The notes below the pieces were generated by a model, which did no database searches, had not been told where the DNA came from, and worked only from the letters and a program-made list of their open reading frames with translations. A program made the position numbers and the translations under genes. Positions 17,409 through 25,103 of a stretch of 44,738 nucleotides of DNA are shown piece after piece (position 1 is the stretch's first letter; every line of letters starts with the position of its first letter). The DNA comes from an uncultured Lachnospiraceae bacterium (GTDB lineage: Bacteria > Bacillota > Clostridia > Lachnospirales > Lachnospiraceae). The stretch lies in contig CALZOU010000006.1 of NCBI GenBank assembly GCA_945827805.1, positions 1 through 44,738 of the forward strand. The letters are read 5' to 3'.

Positions 17409-18329
17409 TCATCCCAACAGTGGTATGTCTTTCTCCTTCGTGGGTGCCAGGATCAACGGCAGCGCCTGTTTCCGATTCTCGATCACCACGTCTTTCACGC
17501 TTCCGCCAAATTCGCCATCCAGCGTCCAGCTCACCTCTTCCTCGCTTTCCACTGTCAGTTTCTGCGTCTTGAACGTATCGATCAGATTACTGGTATCCTC
17601 CTGACTCATGAGACATCCAACGATTTCTGCCAGTTCCAGTGCATTCTTCGGTGTATGGATCAGTGTCACTTCAAAATAGCCATCATTAAGCTCCACATTC
17701 TTTCCGGTGACATTTTTCATGCCTCCTACGGATTTGGAATTTGTCACCATGCCATAGATAAATTCTCCCTCATATACGTCTACATCGGAGGTAAATTTCA
17801 TTTTATAAGACTTCAGATCAAAGATCTCTTTGGCTCCCTGCAGCACATAGGCCAGATAGCCCATGGAATTTTTCAGCTGCTGATCCGTTGCATAGGATAC
17901 TTCGGTAAACGCACCAAAAGCTGCCACATATACAAAATAATCATCGTTAAAAGTACCGATATCCACATGACGAACTTCTCCGTCAACAATCTGCTGTGCA
18001 GCTATCGTCATATCCCGGGATATCTGAAGGCTGGATGCAAAATCGTTCGTACTGCCTGCAGGAATATACCCGATGGGCACCTTTTTCTCCGCCTCCATAA
18101 ATCCTTCTACTGCTTCATCCATGGTTCCGTCGCCGCCGCAGCATACGATCAGATCTGCCCATGCACAGGCATCTTTTACCTGCCGAACTGCGTCTTTTCT
18201 TTCCTGTGTAGGGTGCACCTGTACTTCAAAACCGCCCTTTACAAACACATCCACCACATCCAGAAGTTTGCTGCGTATGGCTGCTTTTCCGGCATGAGGA
18301 TTAAATACAAAAAACAATTTCTTTTTCAT
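17409..18329 (-). CDS. Diacylglycerol/lipid kinase family protein (YegS/BmrU/DgkB-like)
   Basis: A 306-residue soluble lipid kinase. FNPHAGK near residue 10 and CCGGDGTMDEA near 65 form the nucleotide-binding catalytic core, and GYIPAGSTNDFA near 93 is the second family signature. The C-terminal half is the beta-sandwich lipid-binding region. Members phosphorylate diacylglycerol or related lipids for phospholipid recycling. The start is placed at 18329, where GGGGG precedes ATG; an in-frame ATG at 18341 has no ribosome binding site. It lies downstream of the alpha operon terminator, so it is transcribed separately. The exact lipid substrate cannot be told. Confidence 0.92.
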   Translation of the reverse strand: MKKKLFFVFNPHAGKAAIRSKLLDVVDVFVKGGFEVQVHPTQERKDAVRQVKDACAWADLIVCCGGDGTMDEAVEGFMEAEKKVPIGYIPAGSTNDFASSLQISRDMTIAAQQIVDGEVRHVDIGTFNDDYFVYVAAFGAFTEVSYATDQQLKNSMGYLAYVLQGAKEIFDLKSYKMKFTSDVDVYEGEFIYGMVTNSKSVGGMKNVTGKNVELNDGYFEVTLIHTPKNALELAEIVGCLMSQEDTSNLIDTFKTQKLTVESEEEVSWTLDGEFGGSVKDVVIENRKQALPLILAPTKEKDIPLLG

Positions 18330-18433
18330 CACTACCCCCATTATTTACATTTGTTTTACGATTTTTATACAGAATATTTCATATACTACACCATTTACCC
18401 TTAGTATTCAACTTATAACCTCTTAAAAGAGTA

Positions 18434-18471
18434 TAAAAAAAGAGTGAACAGAAAAGCTCTGCTCACTCTTT
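18434..18471 (-). terminator. Terminator of the alpha operon (after rplQ)
   Basis: AAAGAGTGA (18439-18447) pairs with TCACTCTTT (18463-18471), with an inner CAGA/TCTG pair and a short loop. On the minus strand it is followed by T7. It lies 12 nt after the rplQ stop. Confidence 0.88.
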
Positions 18472-18483
18472 ATAATATTTCAA

Positions 18484-19020
18484 TTATACCAGCTCAAGAA
18501 CTACTTCCATAGCTGCATCGCCCTTACGCGGTCCGATCTTGATGATACGTGTGTAACCACCGTTGCGATCAGCGTATTTCGGAGCGATCTCAGTAAACAG
18601 TTTGTCTACCAGGTCAACCTTCTTGGTGTTCTTCTTCTTACCGGCATTCTCAGTCGGAACTTCAACTACCGGGTAAAGAACTTTCATTATCTGTCTTCTG
18701 GCATGCAGTCTGGACGGAGCATCTTTGGTTACTTCTTTCTGAACTTCGTCAAATACGGTAACTTTCTTGCCGTCAACAACCTCTTTTACTCTCTTGCCGT
18801 CAGCGTCCTTGCGGGCAACTTTAGCAGTAACAGTAACTGTTTCGAAGTTGTCTCTCTCTTTGATTGCCATAGTGATCAGCGGCTCAACCATTTTACGTAC
18901 TTCTTTGGCGCGAGCTTCAGTAGTAACGATCTTTCCGTAATGGATCAGGTTTGTAGCCTGGTTTCTTAACAGAGCTTTTCTCTGTGCAGATGTTTTGCTG
19001 AGTTTTCTGTACATAGCCAT
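18484..19020 (-). CDS. rplQ: 50S ribosomal protein L17, extended form
   Basis: A 178-residue L17, against about 115-130 in most bacteria. The N-terminal part (KLSKTSAQRKALLRNQATNLI, about 6-26) and the C-terminal part (LFTEIAPKYADRNGGYTRIIK, about 140-160) are standard L17. The extra length is a charged insertion at about 66-135. L17 binds 23S rRNA near the exit tunnel. AATGGAGG lies 10 nt before the first ATG; an ATG two codons later is less well spaced. It is the last gene of rpmJ-rpsM-rpsK-rpsD-rpoA-rplQ and is followed by a strong terminator. The 130-nt gap to rpoA contains a TCCTC/GAGGA hairpin. Confidence 0.96.
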   Translation of the reverse strand: MAMYRKLSKTSAQRKALLRNQATNLIHYGKIVTTEARAKEVRKMVEPLITMAIKERDNFETVTVTAKVARKDADGKRVKEVVDGKKVTVFDEVQKEVTKDAPSRLHARRQIMKVLYPVVEVPTENAGKKKNTKKVDLVDKLFTEIAPKYADRNGGYTRIIKIGPRKGDAAMEVVLELV

Positions 19021-19150
19021 AATTCATTTTCCTCCATTTGTGGAACAACAATCATGCTCTTATGGTCTTACTGACTGCTGCTTTTTGTCCATAAATATCT
19101 AACGACATCCTCCGGAGAGGACACCGACAGGCTTTATTACGAACGCCTGC

Positions 19151-20110
19151 TTATTCGTCGCCGGGATTCAGCTGAAGTCCCAGCTCTTTTAACTTAGCCA
19201 GAACCTCTTCCAGGGACTTGCGACCAAGGTTACGCACCTTCATCATATCCTCAGATGTTCTGTTGCAAAGCTCTTCTACTGTATTGATACCGGCACGTTT
19301 CAGACAGTTGTAGGAACGAACAGACAACTCCAGCTCATCAATGTTCATTTCCAGAACTTTTTCTTTCTCATCGTTCACGGTTTCAATCATAACCTCTGCA
19401 GTCTTGGCATTCTCAGAAAGGTCAATGAACAGTTTGAGATGTTCACTTAAAACCTTTGCAGCCAGACTGACAGCCTCATCCGGTGCCAGCGTACCTTTGG
19501 TGTACACATCCAGAGTCAGCTTATCAAAATCGGTAATCTGACCAACACGGGTATTCTCCACGGTCAGATTCACGCGTTCTACCGGTGTATAGATAGCGTC
19601 CACAGCGATTACACCGATGGGCATATCTTCGTTTTTGCCTTTATCAGCACTGATATAGCCGCGTCCCTTGGTAATGGTCAGCTCCATATACAGTTTACTG
19701 TCAGCACCACCGTTTAATGTGGCAATAACCTGATCCGGATTCATGATCTCGATATCCTGATCTACCTGAATATCGGAAGCGTGAACTACACCTTCACCTT
19801 CGTATTCGATATATGCCACCTTCGGTTCATTTGTCTCGCTGCTGTTCTTGATCGCCAGGCTCTTCAGGTTCATGATGATCTCTGTCACATCTTCCTTAAC
19901 GCCCGGGATAGAACTGAATTCATGCAGCACTCCTTCGATCTTAACCTGGCTTACAGCAGCACCCGGAAGGGAGGACAGCATGATTCTTCTCAGGGAGTTA
20001 CCCAGAGTGGTACCGTATCCTCTTTCCAACGGTTCTACTACAAAACGACCGTATCTTTTATCTTCGGAAATCTCTGTGATCTCAATTTTCGGCTTGTTAA
20101 AATCAAACAC
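19151..20110 (-). CDS. rpoA: RNA polymerase alpha subunit
   Basis: A 319-residue alpha subunit with the N-terminal assembly domain ([29 protein letters not shown], about 20-50) and the C-terminal domain with helix-hairpin-helix ([22 protein letters not shown], about 250-272; [11 protein letters not shown] near 290). It nucleates core polymerase assembly and contacts UP elements and activators. The start is a GTG at 20110 with AAAGGAGG 8 nt upstream; the open frame extends to a TTG at 20146, but that extension contains the ribosome binding site, so GTG is the start. It sits 50 nt after rpsD in the standard alpha operon order. Confidence 0.97.
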   Translation of the reverse strand: MFDFNKPKIEITEISEDKRYGRFVVEPLERGYGTTLGNSLRRIMLSSLPGAAVSQVKIEGVLHEFSSIPGVKEDVTEIIMNLKSLAIKNSSETNEPKVAYIEYEGEGVVHASDIQVDQDIEIMNPDQVIATLNGGADSKLYMELTITKGRGYISADKGKNEDMPIGVIAVDAIYTPVERVNLTVENTRVGQITDFDKLTLDVYTKGTLAPDEAVSLAAKVLSEHLKLFIDLSENAKTAEVMIETVNDEKEKVLEMNIDELELSVRSYNCLKRAGINTVEELCNRTSEDMMKVRNLGRKSLEEVLAKLKELGLQLNPGDE

Positions 20111-20159
20111 GCAAAGTCCCTCCTTTGGTTGGGTTCTTGTTACCAAAAGCTACTGTCTA

Positions 20160-20753
20160 TTATTTGGAGTACAGCTCGACGATAAGCATCTCATCAACCG
20201 GAACATCGATCATGGATCTCTGCGGCAGTTCTTTCACTGTACCTTTCAGAGCTTCCTGATCAGCTTCCAGCCACTCCGGAACCAGTCTTCCGGCAGTTAC
20301 ATCCAGGATATCTTTGTATCTCTGGCTGGATTTCTTACCTTCTTTGATCTCGATCACATCACCGGCTTTTACCAGATAAGACGGGATATTAACCAGCTTA
20401 CCGTTTACCAGTACATGCTTATGGTCAACGATCTGTCTTGCTTCTTTTCTTGTTCTTGCGAAACCAAGACGGAAAACAACGTTGTCAAGACGGCTCTCCA
20501 GCATGGTCATCAGGTTTGCACCAGTCATGCCCGGCATCTTGTCAGCTTTTTTGTAATAGTTACGGAAAGGTTTCTCCAGAACGCCGTAAATGAATTTAGC
20601 TTTCTGTTTTTCACGAAGCTGAAGACCATACTCAGAAATTTTTCTGCTGGATCTTTTCAGCTGTCTTGTGGATTTTTTATCAATTCCTAAATATACCGGA
20701 TCCATACCTAAAGATCTGCATCTTTTCAGTACAGGTGTTCTATCTACTGCCAT
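20160..20753 (-). CDS. rpsD: 30S ribosomal protein S4
   Basis: A 197-residue S4 with the N-terminal 16S-binding domain and an S4 RNA-binding domain (about 88-150; ESRLDNVVFRLGFARTRKEARQIV). It is a zinc-free form: the N-terminal region has only one cysteine, not the four-cysteine knuckle. S4 starts 30S assembly and in several bacteria represses its own operon. The start has a GGAGG-type site upstream. In Bacillus rpsD is a separate gene, whereas here it is inside the alpha operon between rpsK and rpoA, as in clostridia and proteobacteria. Confidence 0.97.
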   Translation of the reverse strand: MAVDRTPVLKRCRSLGMDPVYLGIDKKSTRQLKRSSRKISEYGLQLREKQKAKFIYGVLEKPFRNYYKKADKMPGMTGANLMTMLESRLDNVVFRLGFARTRKEARQIVDHKHVLVNGKLVNIPSYLVKAGDVIEIKEGKKSSQRYKDILDVTAGRLVPEWLEADQEALKGTVKELPQRSMIDVPVDEMLIVELYSK

Positions 20754-20771
20754 CTCTATCTGTCCTCCTCA

Positions 20772-21173
20772 TTAAACTCTTCTGCGCTTCGGCGGGCGGC
20801 AACCATTGTGCGGTACCGGAGTCACATCTTTGATACTTGTAACTTCAAGACCAGCTGCGGCCAAGGCACGGATAGCTGCCTCACGACCTGAACCCGGTCC
20901 CTTTACAAATACGTCAACAGTCTTCAGACCGTGGATCAGAGCTGCTTTTGTAGCTGTCTCTGCAGCAACCTGAGCTGCATAAGGAGTAGATTTTCTTGAA
21001 CCTCTAAAACCAAGACCACCGGCACTTGCCCAGGAAAGAGCATTTCCTTCGGTATCAGTCAGAGTAACAATAGTATTGTTAAAGGAAGACTGAATGTGTG
21101 CCTGTCCGCGTTCAACGTTTTTCTTAACACGACGCTTGTTGGAAGCAGTCGTTTTCTTTGTCACTTTAGCCAT
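20772..21173 (-). CDS. rpsK: 30S ribosomal protein S11
   Basis: A 133-residue S11, a platform protein that contacts 16S rRNA and the Shine-Dalgarno helix. The basic N-terminus ([21 protein letters not shown]) and the family core ([15 protein letters not shown], about 27-41; [16 protein letters not shown] near 73; [13 protein letters not shown] at the C-terminus) are all present. It is 18 nt before rpsD and 50 nt after rpsM in the alpha operon, and the length is normal. Confidence 0.97.
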   Translation of the reverse strand: MAKVTKKTTASNKRRVKKNVERGQAHIQSSFNNTIVTLTDTEGNALSWASAGGLGFRGSRKSTPYAAQVAAETATKAALIHGLKTVDVFVKGPGSGREAAIRALAAAGLEVTSIKDVTPVPHNGCRPPKRRRV

Positions 21174-21223
21174 TTTAAAAACTAACCTACTTTCTTCTTA
21201 TTTAAAGAGTTTACTTGTTGTTA

Positions 21224-21592
21224 TTATTTCTTCTTGTTTGCTACAGTTCTCTTCGGACCTTTTCTTGTTCTGGCATTGTTCTTTGTGTTCTGGCCACGAA
21301 CAGGAAGGCTCTTTCTATGACGGATACCTCTGTAGCATCCGATCTCCTGCAGACGTTTGATGTTCAGAGCGATCTCTCTTCTCAGATCACCCTCTACTGT
21401 CTGTGTTTCGTCGATAACGACACTGATTCTCTTAACCTCTTCGTCAGTTAAGTCTCTGCAGCGTGTGTCCGGATTAACATTAGCCTCTTTCAGAATACGG
21501 TCAGCGCTTGTTCTGCCAATTCCGTAAATATAGGTTAATCCGATCTCTACACGTTTGTCTCTTGGTAAATCTACACCAGCTATACGAGCCAT
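21224..21592 (-). CDS. rpsM: 30S ribosomal protein S13
   Basis: A 122-residue S13, a 30S head protein that bridges to the 50S subunit and contacts P-site tRNA. It starts [14 protein letters not shown], as in the family, and ends in a lysine-rich tail. [12 protein letters not shown] and [17 protein letters not shown] are diagnostic. The start at 21592 has AAGGAGG 8 nt upstream; a longer frame to 21631 would include that site. It is separated from rpmJ by an unusually long 304-nt structured spacer, which may act as its regulatory leader. Confidence 0.97.
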   Translation of the reverse strand: MARIAGVDLPRDKRVEIGLTYIYGIGRTSADRILKEANVNPDTRCRDLTDEEVKRISVVIDETQTVEGDLRREIALNIKRLQEIGCYRGIRHRKSLPVRGQNTKNNARTRKGPKRTVANKKK

Positions 21593-21896
21593 GTATTTTT
21601 CCTCCTTCTTTTGACCGTTTGCGCAGCTCATGGTCTCCCATGCCTGAAATGTGTGCGCCGGCCTGTTAATATTTTCTTAAATGGGATGCCGGTATGATGC
21701 ATCCAGCCAGATTACTCTGACCTTTCCGGCTAAGCCGGTTTCAAGCAATATTATGATACTGGATCGAACCACTACATAATATTTCGAAATGCCTTACGAC
21801 GTATCTCGTCAGGCAATGACAGAATACCAAAACGCTTTTTTCGCAGCCGCACGAAAAAAGGATCAGCATTTGTCGGATCCAGAGTTGTTTGACGGA
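21593..21896 (-). promoter_or_regulatory. Structured 304-nt spacer between rpmJ and rpsM (attenuator/leader candidate)
   Basis: Minus strand: GGATC/GATCC stem followed by T6 right after the rpmJ stop (terminator-like). A 9-bp CTTTTTTCG/CGAAAAAAG stem uses the same T-run and excludes the first fold. Then come GCCT-ACGA/TCGT-AGGC, CCGGC-TTA-GCCGG, and CATGG-GAGA-CCATG close to the rpsM ribosome binding site. There is no convincing ORF. In many bacteria this gap is only tens of bases. Confidence 0.5.
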
Positions 21897-22010
21897 TCAA
21901 CCCTGTCTCTGTTTGTGCTTTGGATTCTCACAGATAATTCTGATGCTTCCTTTTCTCTTGATGACTTTACATTTGTCACAGATCGGTTTTACAGATGATC
22001 TTACCTTCAT
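21897..22010 (-). CDS. rpmJ: 50S ribosomal protein L36
   Basis: A 37-residue L36, too short for most ORF listings but unmistakable: [15 protein letters not shown], then RKGSIRIIC and the KHKQRQG end. The zinc-ribbon residues are the C-x-x-C (residues 11 and 14), a third cysteine at 27, and the His at 32. L36 is a small assembly-supporting protein of the 50S subunit. AAAGGAGG lies 6 nt before the ATG. It is the first gene of a separate alpha transcription unit with its own promoter at 22091-22119, instead of following infA directly. Confidence 0.96.
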   Translation of the reverse strand: MKVRSSVKPICDKCKVIKRKGSIRIICENPKHKQRQG

Positions 22011-22090
22011 TGGAATCCTCCTTTCACGTATTACCTCTCTTGGGCATAATTTGAGACCCACTGCTACACGGGCAGAAAAGTCCGATAGTT

Positions 22091-22119
22091 AGTATAACAG
22101 AAGGTCTCCGATTATGCAA
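22091..22119 (-). promoter_or_regulatory. Promoter of the rpmJ-rpsM-rpsK-rpsD-rpoA-rplQ unit
   Basis: Minus-strand TTGCAT (22119-22114), exactly 17 nt, TATACT (22096-22091), about 80 nt before the rpmJ ATG. Confidence 0.85.
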
Positions 22120-22163
22120 GTTATTTTTGTTGATTTTTAACCAATTTTTTCAAATATTTTTTA

Positions 22164-22949
22164 CTATATTTTCATCCCAAAATATGAACTTAATGTTTCC
22201 GATAATTCCTCTTCCGCAAATTCCCGGATTGTTTTTTCTTCTCCCTCCCGAACAGTCAGTGTATTGTTCGTAATATTGATATGTCCATTCGGTGTACGGC
22301 GATTTACAGTTCTTCTCGTCCTGAAAATAATCTCCGGATTCTCCATCATATAATGACAAAATGCTTCAAAGTCCCTGGGAATCAAAGCAATCGGCGCCAC
22401 AAGTACCGTAGGATATCTCTGCTGATTCTCATCCAGCCTGCAGATCAGCTTCCATCCGCCCGGAGCATCCTCCACCCAGTACGTTTCACCATGGCCAGTC
22501 TGTCTTTTTTCGGATATCTCCACAGCAAAAGCAGCCATCGGACCGCCAAGCCCTACATCCACAATATATTCCTTACCCTCCAGCCGAACAATAGTAGCGC
22601 GATGAGAAATATTACCCAACTCCGTGCGGTTCACCGCTACACGACATCCCACAGAAAAAGCATCAAATCCCAGTGACCGAAGAAGCAGAACAAACAGGCC
22701 ATTCAGTTCAAAACAGAAACCGCCCCGGTTCCTCGTCACAATCTTATCAAACAAAGAAGCCTTATCCAGCGGAGGAATCCACTCCGTATGATATGTATCC
22801 AGACATTCAAACGGTACATTGCATTGATGACAATAAATCAGCTCATCCAGACACTCTTTTGATTCTGTTACTTCCTGGCTGTATCCCATACGTTTCAGAT
22901 AGGCAGCTGTTTCTTCAGAAGATAATTCTTCATATATAATGTCGTACAT
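22164..22949 (-). CDS. Arylamine N-acetyltransferase
   Basis: A 261-residue NAT that moves acetyl from acetyl-CoA to arylamines or hydrazines through a cysteine intermediate. The triad is visible as Cys79 in RGGFCFELN, His116 in SHRATIV and Asp131 in VDVGLGG. The N-terminal helical region and length are normal. The ATG at 22949 follows a GGGGGATG site, and a TTGTAT-N17-CATACT promoter lies upstream. The gene sits alone between infA and rpmJ, a place where ribosomal clusters are usually uninterrupted, so it looks like an insertion into the cluster. It could act on drugs or gut arylamines such as 5-aminosalicylate; this is a family possibility, not shown here. Confidence 0.94.
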   Translation of the reverse strand: MYDIIYEELSSEETAAYLKRMGYSQEVTESKECLDELIYCHQCNVPFECLDTYHTEWIPPLDKASLFDKIVTRNRGGFCFELNGLFVLLLRSLGFDAFSVGCRVAVNRTELGNISHRATIVRLEGKEYIVDVGLGGPMAAFAVEISEKRQTGHGETYWVEDAPGGWKLICRLDENQQRYPTVLVAPIALIPRDFEAFCHYMMENPEIIFRTRRTVNRRTPNGHINITNNTLTVREGEEKTIREFAEEELSETLSSYFGMKI

Positions 22950-22977
22950 TTTTCATCCCCCAAAAGCTTTTTCTTCT

Positions 22978-23006
22978 AGTATGACAAAATCCGTACCTAA
23001 ATACAA
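22978..23006 (-). promoter_or_regulatory. Promoter of the arylamine N-acetyltransferase gene
   Basis: Minus-strand TTGTAT (23006-23001), 17-nt spacer, CATACT (22983-22978) with an extended TG just upstream. Confidence 0.7.
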
Positions 23007-23091
23007 GACTATTATTGCTAGGCTGACAAAATACATTTATTTCTTACTTTTCCACTCTTCTATCTTTACAACACTCTCATCCACAAGACAA

Positions 23092-23297
23092 GGCTGGCGC
23101 CGGATCCTGCTTGCGGTGTATGTCTGTTTTCAAACGATCAAGGTGCGCCCTTAGCTTCGGTGAAATCCACGCCTTACGAAGACTTGCACGCGAGCCCGCT
23201 TTAGCGAGCGTGCTAGTCGCAGTTAGGCGTTAGTTCACCGAAGCGTTGCACCTGTTTGAAAACAGACATACACCGCAAGCAGGATCCGGCGCCAGCC
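23092..23297. repeat. 206-nt inverted repeat forming a giant hairpin between infA and the N-acetyltransferase
   Basis: The outer arms are 44 bp and perfect (23092-23135 against 23254-23297). After a 5-nt bulge on one side the pairing continues (AGGTGC/GCACCT, then CTTCGGTGAA/TTCACCGAAG, CGCCT/AGGCG, GACT/AGTC, GCACGC/GCGTGC) to a small loop. No ORF or transposase is associated. It lies just beyond the infA terminator. Confidence 0.85.
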
Positions 23298-23313
23298 CGT
23301 CAATCTTCCACAC

Positions 23314-23352
23314 AAAAAAACTCCGGAACCCACCCAAAGCAGATCCCGGAGT
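23314..23352 (-). terminator. Terminator after infA, end of the S10-spc unit
   Basis: On the minus strand ACTCCGG (23352-23346) pairs with CCGGAGT (23326-23320), followed by T7. It lies 17 nt after the infA stop. It separates the S10-spc transcript from the downstream rpmJ unit. Confidence 0.85.
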
Positions 23353-23369
23353 CAACCAGCCAACTATAC

Positions 23370-23588
23370 TTATTTATCTCGCCAAATAATACGTCCTTTA
23401 GTCAGATCATAGGGGCTAAGTTCCAGAGTCACCTTATCACCCGGCAAAATACGAATAAAATTCATACGCAGCTTACCACTGATATGAGCCAGCACCACAT
23501 GCTTATTCTCCAGCTCAACCTTAAACATGGCATTCGGCAGTTTCTCCAGTACTGTACCCTCAACCTCAATCACATCTGTTTTAGACAT
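23370..23588 (-). CDS. infA: Translation initiation factor IF-1
   Basis: A 72-residue OB-fold factor that binds the 30S A site during initiation. [39 protein letters not shown] and the ending [11 protein letters not shown] are all family hallmarks. The start at 23588 has TTGGAGG 5 nt upstream; a TTG four codons earlier overlaps the ribosome binding site and is not the start. It follows map by 13 nt and ends in an intrinsic terminator rather than running into rpmJ. Confidence 0.97.
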   Translation of the reverse strand: MSKTDVIEVEGTVLEKLPNAMFKVELENKHVVLAHISGKLRMNFIRILPGDKVTLELSPYDLTKGRIIWRDK

Positions 23589-23601
23589 AAAAACCTCCAA
23601 A

Positions 23602-24360
23602 TTATTTAAGTGTAAGTGTCAATATTTCTGGTTCACCATCGGTAATCAGAACCGTATTCTCATAATGAGCCGCAAGAGATTCATCCTCCGTCACTACTGT
23701 CCAGTCATCATCCAGCCAGCAGACCTCCGGACGTCCCATGGTAATCATAGGCTCGATGGCCAGCGTCATACCAGGCTGAAGTCGGATGCCTTTACTTCTC
23801 TGCGGAAAGTTGGGAATCTGCGGATCTTCATGAAGACTGGTACCAATGCCGTGACCAACAAGATCGCGAACCACGCCATAGCCAAAGCTCTGGGCATAAT
23901 TTCCAATAGCATTGGAAATATCATGCAGATGATTTCCAGCTTTTGCAAACTTGATTCCCTCAAAAAAGCTCTGTTTCGTGACATCCATCAGCTTCTGCGC
24001 CTCCGGGCTCACCTGCCCGACACCATAGGTTCTGGCAGCGTCAGAATGATACCCTTTGTAGATCAGACCGGCATCCAGACTGACAATATCGCCCTCCTGT
24101 AAGATCCGATGTTTGTTCGGAATACCATGCACCACTTCATCATTGACAGATACACAAATGGATGCGGGATATCCATTATAATTTTTGAAATTGGGGATAC
24201 CGCCAAGACTGCGAATACGCTTTTCGCCGTAACGGTCGATATCCAGAGTTGAGATTCCCGGTTTAATGATATCCGCCAGCTCGTTATGCACGATCTCCAG
24301 CAGTCGGCAGGATTCTCTCATCAGCTCAATTTCTCTGGCAGATTTAATTGTAACTGACAT
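23602..24360 (-). CDS. map: Methionine aminopeptidase type I
   Basis: A 252-residue dinuclear metalloprotease that removes N-terminal methionine from new proteins. The pita-bread ligands are Asp96, Asp107, His170, Glu203 and Glu234, with substrate-gating His78 in VHGIP. The length matches the short type Ia form without an N-terminal zinc finger. It lies 2 nt after adk and 13 nt before infA, the conserved adk-map-infA order. The ATG is preceded by the 3' end of adk (GGTGAATAATA), which offers a weak ribosome binding site and suggests translational coupling. Confidence 0.97.
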   Translation of the reverse strand: MSVTIKSAREIELMRESCRLLEIVHNELADIIKPGISTLDIDRYGEKRIRSLGGIPNFKNYNGYPASICVSVNDEVVHGIPNKHRILQEGDIVSLDAGLIYKGYHSDAARTYGVGQVSPEAQKLMDVTKQSFFEGIKFAKAGNHLHDISNAIGNYAQSFGYGVVRDLVGHGIGTSLHEDPQIPNFPQRSKGIRLQPGMTLAIEPMITMGRPEVCWLDDDWTVVTEDESLAAHYENTVLITDGEPEILTLTLK

Positions 24361-24362
24361 TA

Positions 24363-25007
24363 TTATTCACCTAACAGGTCCACGATGGCGGCAAATACAT
24401 CATCCATGTCTTTTGTGCCGTCAACTTCCGCAAGCTTACCTGCCTTTGTGTAATAATCGATGAGCGGCTGTGTCTGCTCATGATATACGTCCAGACGTTT
24501 CTGTACAGTCTCCGGTTTATCATCATCACGAAGAACCAGTTCAGCACCACAGGTATCGCAGATACCCTCCTGTTTCGGAGCATTAAACTCTACATGGTAT
24601 GTGGCTCCACAGCCAAGGCAAGCGCGACGACCACCCATACGATTTAAGATGTTTGCGTCCGGAACTTCCACGTTGATCGCATAATCAATACCTGTACCCA
24701 GTTTTTCCAGTGCAGCAGTGAGAGCTTCTGCCTGCGGGATCGTACGCGGGAATCCATCCAGCACATATCCTTTCTCACAGTCACTCTGCTGAATACGGTC
24801 TACAACCAGATCACAAACCAGTTCATCCGGAACAAGCAGTCCCTGATCCATATAAGTCTGTGCCTTTTTGCCAAGCTCAGTACCATTTTTGATATTTGCA
24901 CGGAAAATATCTCCTGTGGAAATATGCGGGATACCGTATTTGGCAGCGATTCTTTTGGCCTGTGTACCTTTACCGGCACCAGGCGCACCCAGCATGATAA
25001 GCTTCAT
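24363..25007 (-). CDS. adk: Adenylate kinase, zinc-binding long form
   Basis: A 214-residue kinase that interconverts ATP plus AMP with two ADP. The P-loop is GAPGAGKGT (7-15), the AMP-binding region is ISTGDIFR (29-36), and DGFPRT is near 84. The LID has a structural zinc site with Cys130, Cys133, Cys150 and Cys153, as in many Gram-positive enzymes. AGGAGAGG lies upstream of the ATG. It follows secY by 96 nt, and that gap has a 9-bp perfect hairpin. Confidence 0.97.
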   Translation of the reverse strand: MKLIMLGAPGAGKGTQAKRIAAKYGIPHISTGDIFRANIKNGTELGKKAQTYMDQGLLVPDELVCDLVVDRIQQSDCEKGYVLDGFPRTIPQAEALTAALEKLGTGIDYAINVEVPDANILNRMGGRRACLGCGATYHVEFNAPKQEGICDTCGAELVLRDDDKPETVQKRLDVYHEQTQPLIDYYTKAGKLAEVDGTKDMDDVFAAIVDLLGE

Positions 25008-25070
25008 AGTACCTCTCCTTTACATATTATATTTTTTCAGACTATTGTCTGATATTTACATATGCACGTT

Positions 25071-25099
25071 AAGGTTGTGATGGAAACCACCACAACCTT
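25071..25099 (-). other. Perfect 9-bp hairpin between secY and adk
   Basis: AAGGTTGTG (25071-25079) and CACAACCTT (25091-25099) flank an 11-nt loop, starting 5 nt after the secY stop. There is no T-run on either side, so it may be a processing or stability element rather than a terminator. A CAGAC-AATA-GTCTG hairpin follows on the way to adk. Confidence 0.5.
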
Positions 25100-25103
25100 A
25101 TCA

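Noticed and set aside
23092-23297. Insertion sequence or transposon ends
   Set aside because: The arms face each other around a short core with no transposase or ORF; treated as a giant hairpin instead.
25022-25070. A separate adk promoter (TATAAT near 25030 on the minus strand)
   Set aside because: No -35 lies at a proper distance and the -10 would nearly abut the ribosome binding site; adk is more likely read from the upstream operon.
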